DNA from: Botryosphaeria dothidea
Lineage: Eukaryota > Ascomycota > Dothideomycetes > Botryosphaeriales > Botryosphaeriaceae
Length of the DNA stretch: 64,000 nt
Assembly: GCA_011503125.2 (NCBI GenBank)
Contig: WWBZ02000033.1
Location: 2,976,001-3,040,000 of the forward strand
Reading direction: 5' to 3'
The notes beneath the pieces were generated by a model. The model worked only from the letters and a program-made list of their open reading frames with translations. It made no database searches and was not told where the DNA came from. Both the position numbers and the translations under genes were made by a program. This document shows positions 56,108 through 64,000 of this stretch, in pieces. Numbering within the stretch: the stretch's first letter is position 1; the number at the start of each line of letters is the position of its first letter.

Positions 56108-58571
56108 GGTGGCTGCGGGGTGGTGGTGCGACTGCGACGGCGAGTGGGAAGATTCGGGGGTGACGCAAGCATATATGGACGGCGAAACCTGTCTCTTGCG
56201 GAGGTACGAGGAGCCGCGGGGCACAGGCTGTGGAGAGATTTGGGTGGAGCTGTGTGGTTAAGGCAATTGGGTGACATCAAATGGTTGCGGTGCTCTCGTG
56301 CTAGCTGCTCACGAGCTCGCGCTCCAACTGCCCCGCCTTGCCCCGCCGCCGCCCGCCTCGCCTGCTGCCATCCCGTGCCAAGCTCTCGTTTGGAACTCTC
56401 TCTCTCTCGTCGTCCTCTCGCCGCGCTCGCCAATTGCAGTGTGCGATCTTGCGCGGATCTATATCAATCGTCTCTCAGCGAAAATACTCCGCGCCCGCTC
56501 GACGCAATCCTCGCTTAGAAGCCACCTTCCTCATTCGGACATGGCTCTTGGTCAGCCACAATGCAGCGCAAACCTCTGCCAATCTCATGATCACGGACAA
56601 AGTCCATGATGCGCTATCAAGCAGGTGAGTGTGGAACGACGGCTTCGCATCTTACACGAGAAGTCGATCGACTGGGAGCCTCTGCCGGGATCTGGTCAAA
56701 GAAGGGTTGACAGTGGGCGCGGGCCCACAAGCTGCAGGCCTATGCTGGGGTAGGCGCCTTCTAGAGCGCGCGAGACGGCTCCCTGCGTGTTCCTGCAGCC
56801 ACATGGGACTGCTCTGCAATTGCAAGACATGCAGACAGATCATTGAGCGCAGGAGCGGCCGCGTGTATCGTCATTGTTGCTCGACTTCATCAGCTCGGAT
56901 CCGCCGTAAGAAATCGATATATGTGTACAAGTCTGGACTCCGTAAGATTTGCACCTTGGACTCTCAGAGCAAAGCACACTGCAGCTCAGTCTTCCCTGAT
57001 TGACTGCAAGTCGGCATCTGCAAGACCGTATGCAGAAGCAATGCACCGTGTTCTTGACGCTCGACATTGGGTTGACCGAATCACGGGAAGGACGGCACTA
57101 ATGTAACTGAAGATGCACATGCAGGTGATTCTCAACCCGGAAGCTTGGCCGGGTAGGTGCAATGACAAGCGGGGCGGCCACGTGCGTGACGTCGGAAGCC
57201 CAGACATCTGGTTCTGCAGATGTGAGTGCTGAAGATGTGCTTCTTGGATAAACACATCCGGTGTCACCGGGCTTGTGCCATGGTATCTCCAGAAGCTTAC
57301 GTGAAGACACAGGCAACCGGGACAGTGACCGCAGTATGACAGCGTTGGCCATGGCACTGCTCTTGCCCGCGACGTTGCGATTGGAGAGCGACAGTCTCAT
57401 GACCTCGTAGGATGCAAACTCAGCTCATCCCCGACGCGCGGCGGAGGCGGCGAAGAAGACCGTGGCGAAGGACGAGGGCCACGGGCACACCGGCTCGGAG
57501 GGTGGAGGCAAGGAGAAGCGACGGTCAGCCCTACAGGGGAGACTGCGGCTCGAGAATGGCTTCATCTCTCGCAGGCGGCGGCAGCTGCGGCTGATATTAA
57601 GGCAATTTCCGAGCTCGGTGAGAGGGTGCCTGGGCGGCGTCAGAGCGCGTTAATGGCGGACTATCGGCTTCTGGCGGCGCCAGGCTTGGGCGATGGTGGC
57701 GTCGCGCGGAGGCTCCTGCGGCGGGCGCTGAGTGGACGCGCTGCCAGGCAGACAACTGCTGCGATGACAGGCGCGCGCTGGGAACGTGGCGTGGGTTCTG
57801 AATTGAGCTGCGGAGAGGGCAGAGCGGTGTGGTTTCCGACGGGTGGTGTGCTGCTCCGCCACGGCAGGGATAGGCTGCAAGTCCGCGCACATTATTGCTG
57901 CACCGCGCACATCCTTCACTCCGCCCCTTCCTCTTCGCAGGCCTCAGGCCGCGCCGCCGCCGTCCCCACGAGCTTGTGAAGCGCGGCCCCAGCTAGCCAC
58001 GAGCGGACCAGCACCAAGGCCGGCTCGCGCGTGTGGCCGGGATGAGTCAGCGCCGCGGGCCGACCAGGAATCTGCCTATAACTGTGCATTTGTGGAATCT
58101 GTTGACGCCGCCGCCGCCCTTCAACCCGCTGCTGTGCGTATGACTAGCCGCGCTGCCACCACATGCGCCTGGGAGGCTCTGCCCACAACACTCACCCACG
58201 TCCTGCTCTGAACATGTGCACTGCAGACCCGAGAGGTGCACAAGGCTCCCATCCTCCTCCAGGCTCCCGTCCGTGTTGCTTCAGCTGAGCGGCGAGCCCG
58301 AGCAGCTGGGCGCGCAAGTGGATCCGCCAGCTCTGCTTGCGTGCATGTGCATGTAGCTGGTGGCGAGTCTAGGAAGAGGGCAGCACGCACGAAGAAAAGC
58401 GGCAGCCGCGAGCCCCCAGGTAAGATGCCCGATTGAGCAAGCCTCGACCAGCCCTCTTCCCCCGCGACACCACCACCCTCTCCCTCCGCCCCACTTCTGC
58501 GCCTCCTACTTTGCTGCTCGCCGTCCTTCTCCACCACCTCCCCGGCCTGCCCTCCGTGGCCGCCCTGCTCG
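56108..58571. other. Intergenic, HMT1-type gene upstream region
   Basis: 2.46 kb, the largest gap. Left part is the GAL1 promoter. Frames of 90-140 codons overlap on both strands with no recognisable protein. 58430-58570 is a C/T-rich leader (CCACCACCCTCTCCCTCCG and similar) typical of a strongly transcribed fungal gene. No transposon ends were seen. Confidence 0.45.
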
Positions 58572-61427
58572 ATGGGAAGCTCACTCGCCTATAGCGCCCA
58601 CGACACCATGGACTCTCCCTCCCACAACCCGCGTTCCCTGCGAGTGCTTCACCAAACAACGCCCGCCCTGATTGCCCTGTGCTTTTGCGCCGGCATCACC
58701 CTCGATGTCGCCTTCCGACTGCCCTCCAAGCCGAAGCCCGGCCAGAAGAGGTGGCGCAAAGCATCAATATACCTTTCCTGGCTGACCATCTTCACCTATG
58801 CATCCGAGGTCGTGCTTTTTGTGACCCAATCCCTCGTCGACCGCGGCTGGTGGGCCGCCCAGGACAGCGTCATCTTCGCCATTGCTTCAGTCCTCCTCTG
58901 GGGCATCATGACTTTGGTTTTGGTCGATTCGGAGTCTCCCCGATGGGCGCCCTATGCCGCTTCCTGGATTTTTGGCCTAGCGCTGGAGATCGTCATGTGC
59001 GCTCTCTCTGCTTCCGTCTACACAGACCCGGATCGTTTTGCTGAGACCCACTGTGTTGTTATGATCCTGCGGCTGCTCTGCCTCACCCTCTTGGCTTTTG
59101 TCGGCCTAACAATCCTGACCCTTCCACAAGCCTCGGAGCAAGCGCCTGATGAAGAGCGTCAGCCATTATTACACAGTCCGACGACCGAGAGCCAGGCCAC
59201 CACTGCCTATGGATCCATTTCAGAGGACGACTCCAAAGCAGCAGATTCCGAAAGCGAGGATGAGGAAAAAGAACTAAAAGAACGCCAGCGCCAACGTCTG
59301 CAGGACGCTGGAGGATGGTGGGCATACCTCAAAAGCTTTTTCATTCTCTTCCCGATCATTTGGCCTGCCAGGAACCGCAAGATACAGTTCTACATTTTCG
59401 TCATGATCCTTTGCACCCTTGCCGAGCGCGCATTCAACATTCTCATCCCGCGCCAGGTCGGAATCATAACCAATGAGTTAGCGCAGGACTGGGGTACTGG
59501 ACGAGTGCCCTTGAGAGCAATTTTCATTTGGATCGGACTGCAACTGCTGAATTCCAGGGTGGGCATCGATAGCATTTTCTCCATGCTTTCGACTGTTGTG
59601 GAGCAGTTCTCTTCTGCTCAACTTACAAAGGCAGCGTTCAAACATGTAATGGGTCTCTCGATGAATTTCCATACGGAAAAGAACTCGGGGGAACTATTGA
59701 AAGCTGTTGAGCAAGGCCATTCGATTACCGCAATCTTGGAATACGTCTTTTTTGAAACCGTTCCTCTGATTATGGATCTTATCGCCGCCTTTATATACCT
59801 TTCCAACCTGTTCGATGAATATTTAGCGTTGACAGTGGTTGCTCTTGCCGTCACCTACCTCTACTCCACGATCAGACTCACGGCATACAACAGAGAACGG
59901 CGGAGAGTTTTCATCGACAAATACATGAAGGAGAACTCGATCATGTATGAATCGGTCAGCAACTGGCAAACGGTCGCCTACTTCAACCGTGGTCCGTATG
60001 AACAGACTCGTCTCAACGAGGCCGTGCAAGACCACAATGATTCGTTCGTCAGATACAGCTTCACGTACAACCTGATCTTTGCCACCCAGGCGCTGATTAC
60101 TTCTACCGGTCTACTTTCCGCGAGCTTGATCGCCGCTTATCGGATATCACAAGGCACGGCAAGCGTTGGAAGCTTCGTCACTCTGATCCAATACTGGGGG
60201 ACGCTGAGCTACCCGCTCTCAAATCTCGCTCACTCGTACAGTCGACTCTCGTCCGACCTTATCGACGCAGAAAGGATGCTTCAGCTGTTTCTCACCAAAA
60301 CCAGCATTGCTGAGAAGCCGAACGCGCCCGAACTCGAAGTCAAAGGAGGGCATGTGGAATATGACGGAGTCAGTTTCTCTTACGACCCACGCAAACCAAC
60401 CTTGGACGATGTCAGCTTTGAGGCCAAACCCGGGCAAACAGTCGCCCTCGTTGGAGAAACCGGAAGTGGCAAATCCACTGTCTTGAAACTCCTCCTTCGT
60501 TTTTACGACGTCACTGAAGGCAGCATCAAGATCGATGGCCAAGACCTTCGCGATGTTACACTTGATAGTCTCCGCGAGGTGATTGGAGTCGTTCCGCAGG
60601 ATCCGTCTATGTTCAACACGTCAATCATGGAGAACATCCGCTACGCACGTCTGGATGCTTCGGACGAGGAAGTATATGCAGCGTGTCGTGCTGCTGCTGT
60701 ACACGACAAGATTGTGACTTTTCCGGATGGATACAAGTCCAAGGTTGGCGAACGTGGCGTTAAGCTCTCCGGTGGCGAGTTGCAGCGTGTCGCTATTGCT
60801 CGTGTCCTACTCAAGAATCCTCAATTGGTGCTTCTCGACGAAGCGACTTCGGCGGTGGATTCGGCTACGGAGATTCAAATTCAAGAGGCTTTCAGGAAGC
60901 TCAGCAAAGGGCGCACAACCTTCGTCGTGGCACACCGTCTGTCCACCATCATGGATGCCGATCTTATCCTTGTGCTTGAGAATGGCAAGATCATCGAACG
61001 GGGCACACAAGATGAACTGCTGCAACTTGGCGGAAAATACGTCGATTTGTGGACAAAACAAACATCCAGAAGGACGGAAAGTACCGCCAAAAACTCGATC
61101 AATAGTTCGGATGAACTTATCGACGATGTTCATCCAGGTTTGACAGGGACCGAAAGCCTGCTTGAACAGCTCGATGGTCAGAATGGCGATGACGGCAATG
61201 CCAATTGCTGCTCCAACCTACGCGCTAAGCTGGCAAACAAGTTCAAGCGGGATAGTGCTGGGCCAAGCGACGATGATCAGGGCAGTGGTAACGCGGAGTC
61301 ACCTGCTGAGATGCGCCTGGTCTCCCCACGACCCACTTACGTCGAGACTGATGGGAAGGTCAATTCGACAGATTCCTCCAAAAAGGAACCTCACGACCAC
61401 AACAAAAAGAAATCAGAGGGGGCCTAA
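58572..61427 (+). CDS. HMT1/ABCB6-type ABC half-transporter
   Basis: Intronless, 951 residues. An extra N-terminal membrane domain of five helices (about residues 25-180) is followed by an acidic linker ('SISEDDSKAADSESEDEEKE', about 215-235), the six-helix ABC transmembrane domain (about 260-560) with 'NFHTEKNSGELLKAVEQGHS', and one nucleotide-binding domain: Walker A GETGSGKST (628-636), signature LSGGE (732-736), Walker B 'LVLLDEATS' (752-760) and H-loop 'VAHRLST'. This layout is that of S. pombe Hmt1 and human ABCB6, which move metal-phytochelatin, glutathione conjugates or porphyrins into vacuoles or organelles. Homodimer expected. The Met at codon 13 (CACCATGG) is an alternative start. 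Cys-poor C-tail, disordered. Confidence 0.93.
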   Translation: MGSSLAYSAHDTMDSPSHNPRSLRVLHQTTPALIALCFCAGITLDVAFRLPSKPKPGQKRWRKASIYLSWLTIFTYASEVVLFVTQSLVDRGWWAAQDSVIFAIASVLLWGIMTLVLVDSESPRWAPYAASWIFGLALEIVMCALSASVYTDPDRFAETHCVVMILRLLCLTLLAFVGLTILTLPQASEQAPDEERQPLLHSPTTESQATTAYGSISEDDSKAADSESEDEEKELKERQRQRLQDAGGWWAYLKSFFILFPIIWPARNRKIQFYIFVMILCTLAERAFNILIPRQVGIITNELAQDWGTGRVPLRAIFIWIGLQLLNSRVGIDSIFSMLSTVVEQFSSAQLTKAAFKHVMGLSMNFHTEKNSGELLKAVEQGHSITAILEYVFFETVPLIMDLIAAFIYLSNLFDEYLALTVVALAVTYLYSTIRLTAYNRERRRVFIDKYMKENSIMYESVSNWQTVAYFNRGPYEQTRLNEAVQDHNDSFVRYSFTYNLIFATQALITSTGLLSASLIAAYRISQGTASVGSFVTLIQYWGTLSYPLSNLAHSYSRLSSDLIDAERMLQLFLTKTSIAEKPNAPELEVKGGHVEYDGVSFSYDPRKPTLDDVSFEAKPGQTVALVGETGSGKSTVLKLLLRFYDVTEGSIKIDGQDLRDVTLDSLREVIGVVPQDPSMFNTSIMENIRYARLDASDEEVYAACRAAAVHDKIVTFPDGYKSKVGERGVKLSGGELQRVAIARVLLKNPQLVLLDEATSAVDSATEIQIQEAFRKLSKGRTTFVVAHRLSTIMDADLILVLENGKIIERGTQDELLQLGGKYVDLWTKQTSRRTESTAKNSINSSDELIDDVHPGLTGTESLLEQLDGQNGDDGNANCCSNLRAKLANKFKRDSAGPSDDDQGSGNAESPAEMRLVSPRPTYVETDGKVNSTDSSKKEPHDHNKKKSEGA

Positions 61428-63554
61428 TGACAAGAATGGAAACTCCGACTGATTCTATAACGGCTCTACATTTCTGTTCACGTGGGTGAGGAACGGAGGT
61501 ACAGATGCAAATAGGTCAAAGATGTTGCCGCCAATTATCTTCTTTCCTGCGCATGATCGGCACCGTCGAAGTTCGAAGGCCAAACGCATACTGGAATTCC
61601 TTTGGACAAGAACGAGTTCACGTCTTAATTTTTCCATGGATCCATTGGCTCTCATATCTCCTCACAACTCTCAAAGACTTTTGGAAGAGGTTCTTGGCCG
61701 CTCGTTTCCTAATGAGTATCTCTCGGAAGCTAGTTTCATTTGGTGTTCTCCATCATTGGGATTGCCAATTCATGATTTCCTCTACATACGGCATCGGCGC
61801 TGGAGGCGCCATTCTTATCCAAGCATGGGACTTACTAGCCCAGAGTGACGACAACTATGGCACCTAGAACACATGGATCGGCACAACGGCGCAGGCGGTC
61901 ATCTCTCTGCATTCATTCCTTTTGCTTCGGTCAACATCTGGCATTGCGGAAAACAAAAAATTGGCACATGGTTCGGCACTGATTCTGGGTATCATGGTGA
62001 TCTTTTGGCATTGGGGCGCATACGGATTGCTTTGCTTTTAATTTTCGGCTACGAGTATCATTGTTGATTTCCTTACCCGCTCTAGCCGCTCGCTTTTACT
62101 CACATATCCTGTTTTTACTCTGGGGGCATCCATCGGTAAACTGGCTTGTTTTTTTCCCTCGCCCTTGTCTCGACAGTATTGATACCTCTTCTTGCTTTTC
62201 GGCATGTTTATCATCGTGAGCTTTTTCGGTTCTGCAGGGTTCCTCTGTGTGGTTTAGGTCTAGGTAGGGAGGGTCGAGCTTGGTGAGTCCGGGAACGACT
62301 GATGGGTTGTTTGATCGCGGAGTTGATGCATATAGTTCCAATCGACAGCACCAGATATGGTACAGATCCTCCTGTCCTTTCAAATCAGTACGTTGCAGAT
62401 GCTCGAAAATGAGCTCTCAAAATCTCAGTGCCATCACAGCTTGCCCTCCATCCACCCTTCACCCTTGATGATGATGGTCCGTGCATTTTAGCTGCTACCG
62501 TCTTGCGGTCACTTTTGCCTAACAATGATCCAAGGCTTGATGAGAGTCTTCACTACTGTTGCAATATTGAGCCAACACGCAATACGTTCAAGTCAATATC
62601 CGAATTTCTCTACTGCTGAACTACCTATCGACGTGTGTCTATATCCCATATACCACTTTCGCTCCCTCTTTTCCACTAATCTCGTCCCAGCCTGAGTGCG
62701 AGAAAGCATCATCTCTCGCAACAAACCGCAATTTTTCGTGGTATTTCTTTCCACTGCCCTGACGAGAAGAAAAAAAAATGACGAAACGCCAGTAAGGGAT
62801 GAAAACTCGCGATCAAATTTGTTCTGCTCTCCCGCAAAAAAAGGCAACTTTCCATAGACTCCCCTGAGAAAACTTTGTTGGGAATCGGATGTGTAACAAT
62901 GGATAGTAAAAGAACTCCAATCGCTCGAATAGCTCAAAAAAGGAGAATAAAGTGCGGAGAATTGTCTGGCAAGGAGTCTCGGATCGTCGTCCAAAAGTCA
63001 AGGGATGCAATGGTCGCCAGGGCAACCAATGTAGGGACATGACCCAATGGATTCGAGGCCAGTGATTTGAAAATACGCGCTTTTTGGATGGGCCTTATTC
63101 GAGCTTTCCAGTGTGACGCAGTGAAAAAAGGTTAAAGAACATGTAAAACCAAAGGGATGGAGGATGCAAGGGGTATTGAGGAGACTCGTGTTGAGCGGAG
63201 ACTAACGCTAATACAGGACCAATGCAAAAGCAACGAGGTGGAGGCGAGCAAATTTTGTCTTGGAAAACAGGACTGTCCCAGAGCGAATTCTTCGTCCAAA
63301 TAGACCAATTGAACAAGACGACCCAAGTATGTTCATGCAGGCGTATTGGCCAACTGGAATTTCCAAATTCCAAGGGTGAGCCGACATAATCCGCTACAGT
63401 GCTGGGTAAAAAAATATGGATAACCATATTCAACCCAAAACATTGAAGCGTGAGCGTCCGACGCAGTCCTTTGTTTCCAATGTTGCGAAACTCAGAGGTA
63501 TAAGTACGCTGAAACCTCCCCAAGTAGATCCCGCATCATTCGAGGGGGGTAATA
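61428..63554. other. Intergenic, no gene recognised
   Basis: 2.1 kb, AT-richer than average. Frames of 95-140 codons (61486-61867, 62593-62994, 63095-63523) overlap each other in different phases and have no recognisable protein; they are taken as chance or as 3'-UTR sequence of the two convergent genes. Confidence 0.5.
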
Positions 63555-64000
63555 TTAACCAGCTGCAGGTGTCGAGGCACGGGTAGAATTCTTCGTCCTC
63601 TTCGATGATGCAGCTTCAAGCGGTCCACCTTCTCTCTTCGTCCCAGAAACTGACCTCGTGCCTGCTTTAGTACGACGCCATTGATCAAATGGACTGCGCT
63701 TCGCCGGCCTTGTCAATGGCTCGAACATCGGCTTCTGATCAGCATTGGGTGCTGAGTTTGACGGGCCTGCTTCATCGACTGGATCCGGCACGGGTTCGAC
63801 GTGTGGGTCTTTCTTCGCCGATGCGCGCGTCGTCCGAGACGGGGGAGGTGTGACAGGTTCGAAGAAGCGCTGCTTGGCCGGGGTAACGGTGTCCACAGTA
63901 GCCTTAGGGGTGCTCTCATCAGCCGGTTCGGGAGTGTAGCTTCTGACCTCGGTGGGGTTGGACCGCGGAGTACGAGCAAAGTGAGCCCGCTTCCGCGGGG
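63555..64000 (-). CDS. C-terminal end of a basic, disordered protein (partial, off the right edge)
   Basis: Open frame from the window edge to a TAA at 63555; at least 147 residues, 5' end missing. The frame continues past the GTG that could be mistaken for a start at 63896. The sequence is Pro/Thr/Ser/Lys/Arg-rich with TP and SP sites ('ARTPRSNPTE', 'YTPEPADESTP', 'VTPPPSRTTR') and a 'RSPFDQWRRTK' island; basic stretches 'KRTKNSTRAS' suggest a nuclear protein. Not recognised. The run of CDK-like sites would suit a cell-cycle-regulated chromatin or spindle protein, but that is inference only. Confidence 0.6.
   Translation of the reverse strand, partial: PRKRAHFARTPRSNPTEVRSYTPEPADESTPKATVDTVTPAKQRFFEPVTPPPSRTTRASAKKDPHVEPVPDPVDEAGPSNSAPNADQKPMFEPLTRPAKRSPFDQWRRTKAGTRSVSGTKREGGPLEAASSKRTKNSTRASTPAAG

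Noticed and set aside
55691..56518. 275-codon plus-strand frame opposite GAL1
   Set aside because: Runs across GAL1 exons and an intron on the other strand; no recognisable protein.
57626..58537. Overlapping frames of about 100-140 codons upstream of the ABC transporter
   Set aside because: Several phases on both strands are open at once in GC-rich sequence; none shows protein-like conservation or domain content.

Overview
The window is nuclear DNA from a filamentous ascomycete (Pezizomycotina, probably Dothideomycetes; the order cannot be fixed by eye). Evidence: genes split by short introns of about 50-65 bp with GTRAGT-like donors and CTAAC-like branch points, a GC-rich third codon position, pyrimidine-rich leaders, no operons, and a purely eukaryotic gene set. 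No rRNA, convincing tRNA, intact transposon, CRISPR array or secondary-metabolite cluster was seen. All exon models were joined by hand from splice signals and checked only for reading frame and family fit.

1-15 kb: the ER-anchored ubiquitin-conjugating enzyme UBC6 is divergent from SAM50, the mitochondrial beta-barrel insertase. They are followed by an anion/vitamin-type MFS permease, a small tandem-chromodomain/AT-hook protein with a double MluI-box palindrome just upstream, a multi-membrane-span family 2 glycosyltransferase of the type linked to hyphal growth, and a zinc alcohol dehydrogenase. 15-33 kb: ETF-ubiquinone oxidoreductase; a large disordered protein of unknown function; TFB2 (TFIIH) divergent from a hotdog acyl-CoA thioesterase; MED17 (Mediator) divergent from the IMP 5'-nucleotidase ISN1, whose 5' coding region is split into tiny exons; an unrecognised coiled-coil protein; and 6-phosphofructokinase.

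33-37.5 kb is a poorly recognisable pocket. It holds a 5'-gene-like fragment, an orphan protein built of about 33-residue repeats, a C2H2 zinc-finger gene with a probable in-frame stop at its splice junction, and an ORF-bearing stretch with two MluI boxes. This is the most lineage-specific looking part of the window.

37.5-64 kb returns to conserved genes: a GRE2-like ketoreductase, nuclear transport factor NTF2, the Golgi protein TVP18, the actin-patch protein AIM21, an F-box-like protein with a 57-bp in-frame intron, a cyclin T/Pch1-type cyclin divergent from dolichol-phosphate mannose synthase DPM1, a small four-span membrane protein, galactokinase GAL1 (not next to GAL7 or GAL10), an HMT1-type ABC half-transporter, and the C-terminus of a basic, disordered protein running off the right edge.

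The genes are mostly housekeeping and do not form one pathway. Recurring themes are divergent promoters (UBC6/SAM50, TFB2/thioesterase, MED17/ISN1, cyclin/DPM1), clustering of general transcription genes (TFB2, MED17 and, farther away, the Pch1-type cyclin), and unusually small exons. No clearly new multi-gene system was found. The best leads are the chromodomain gene with its MluI-box palindrome, the orphan repeat protein, the zinc-finger gene with a stop at its junction, the microexon chain in ISN1, and a four-tract G-quadruplex motif in a 3' UTR.
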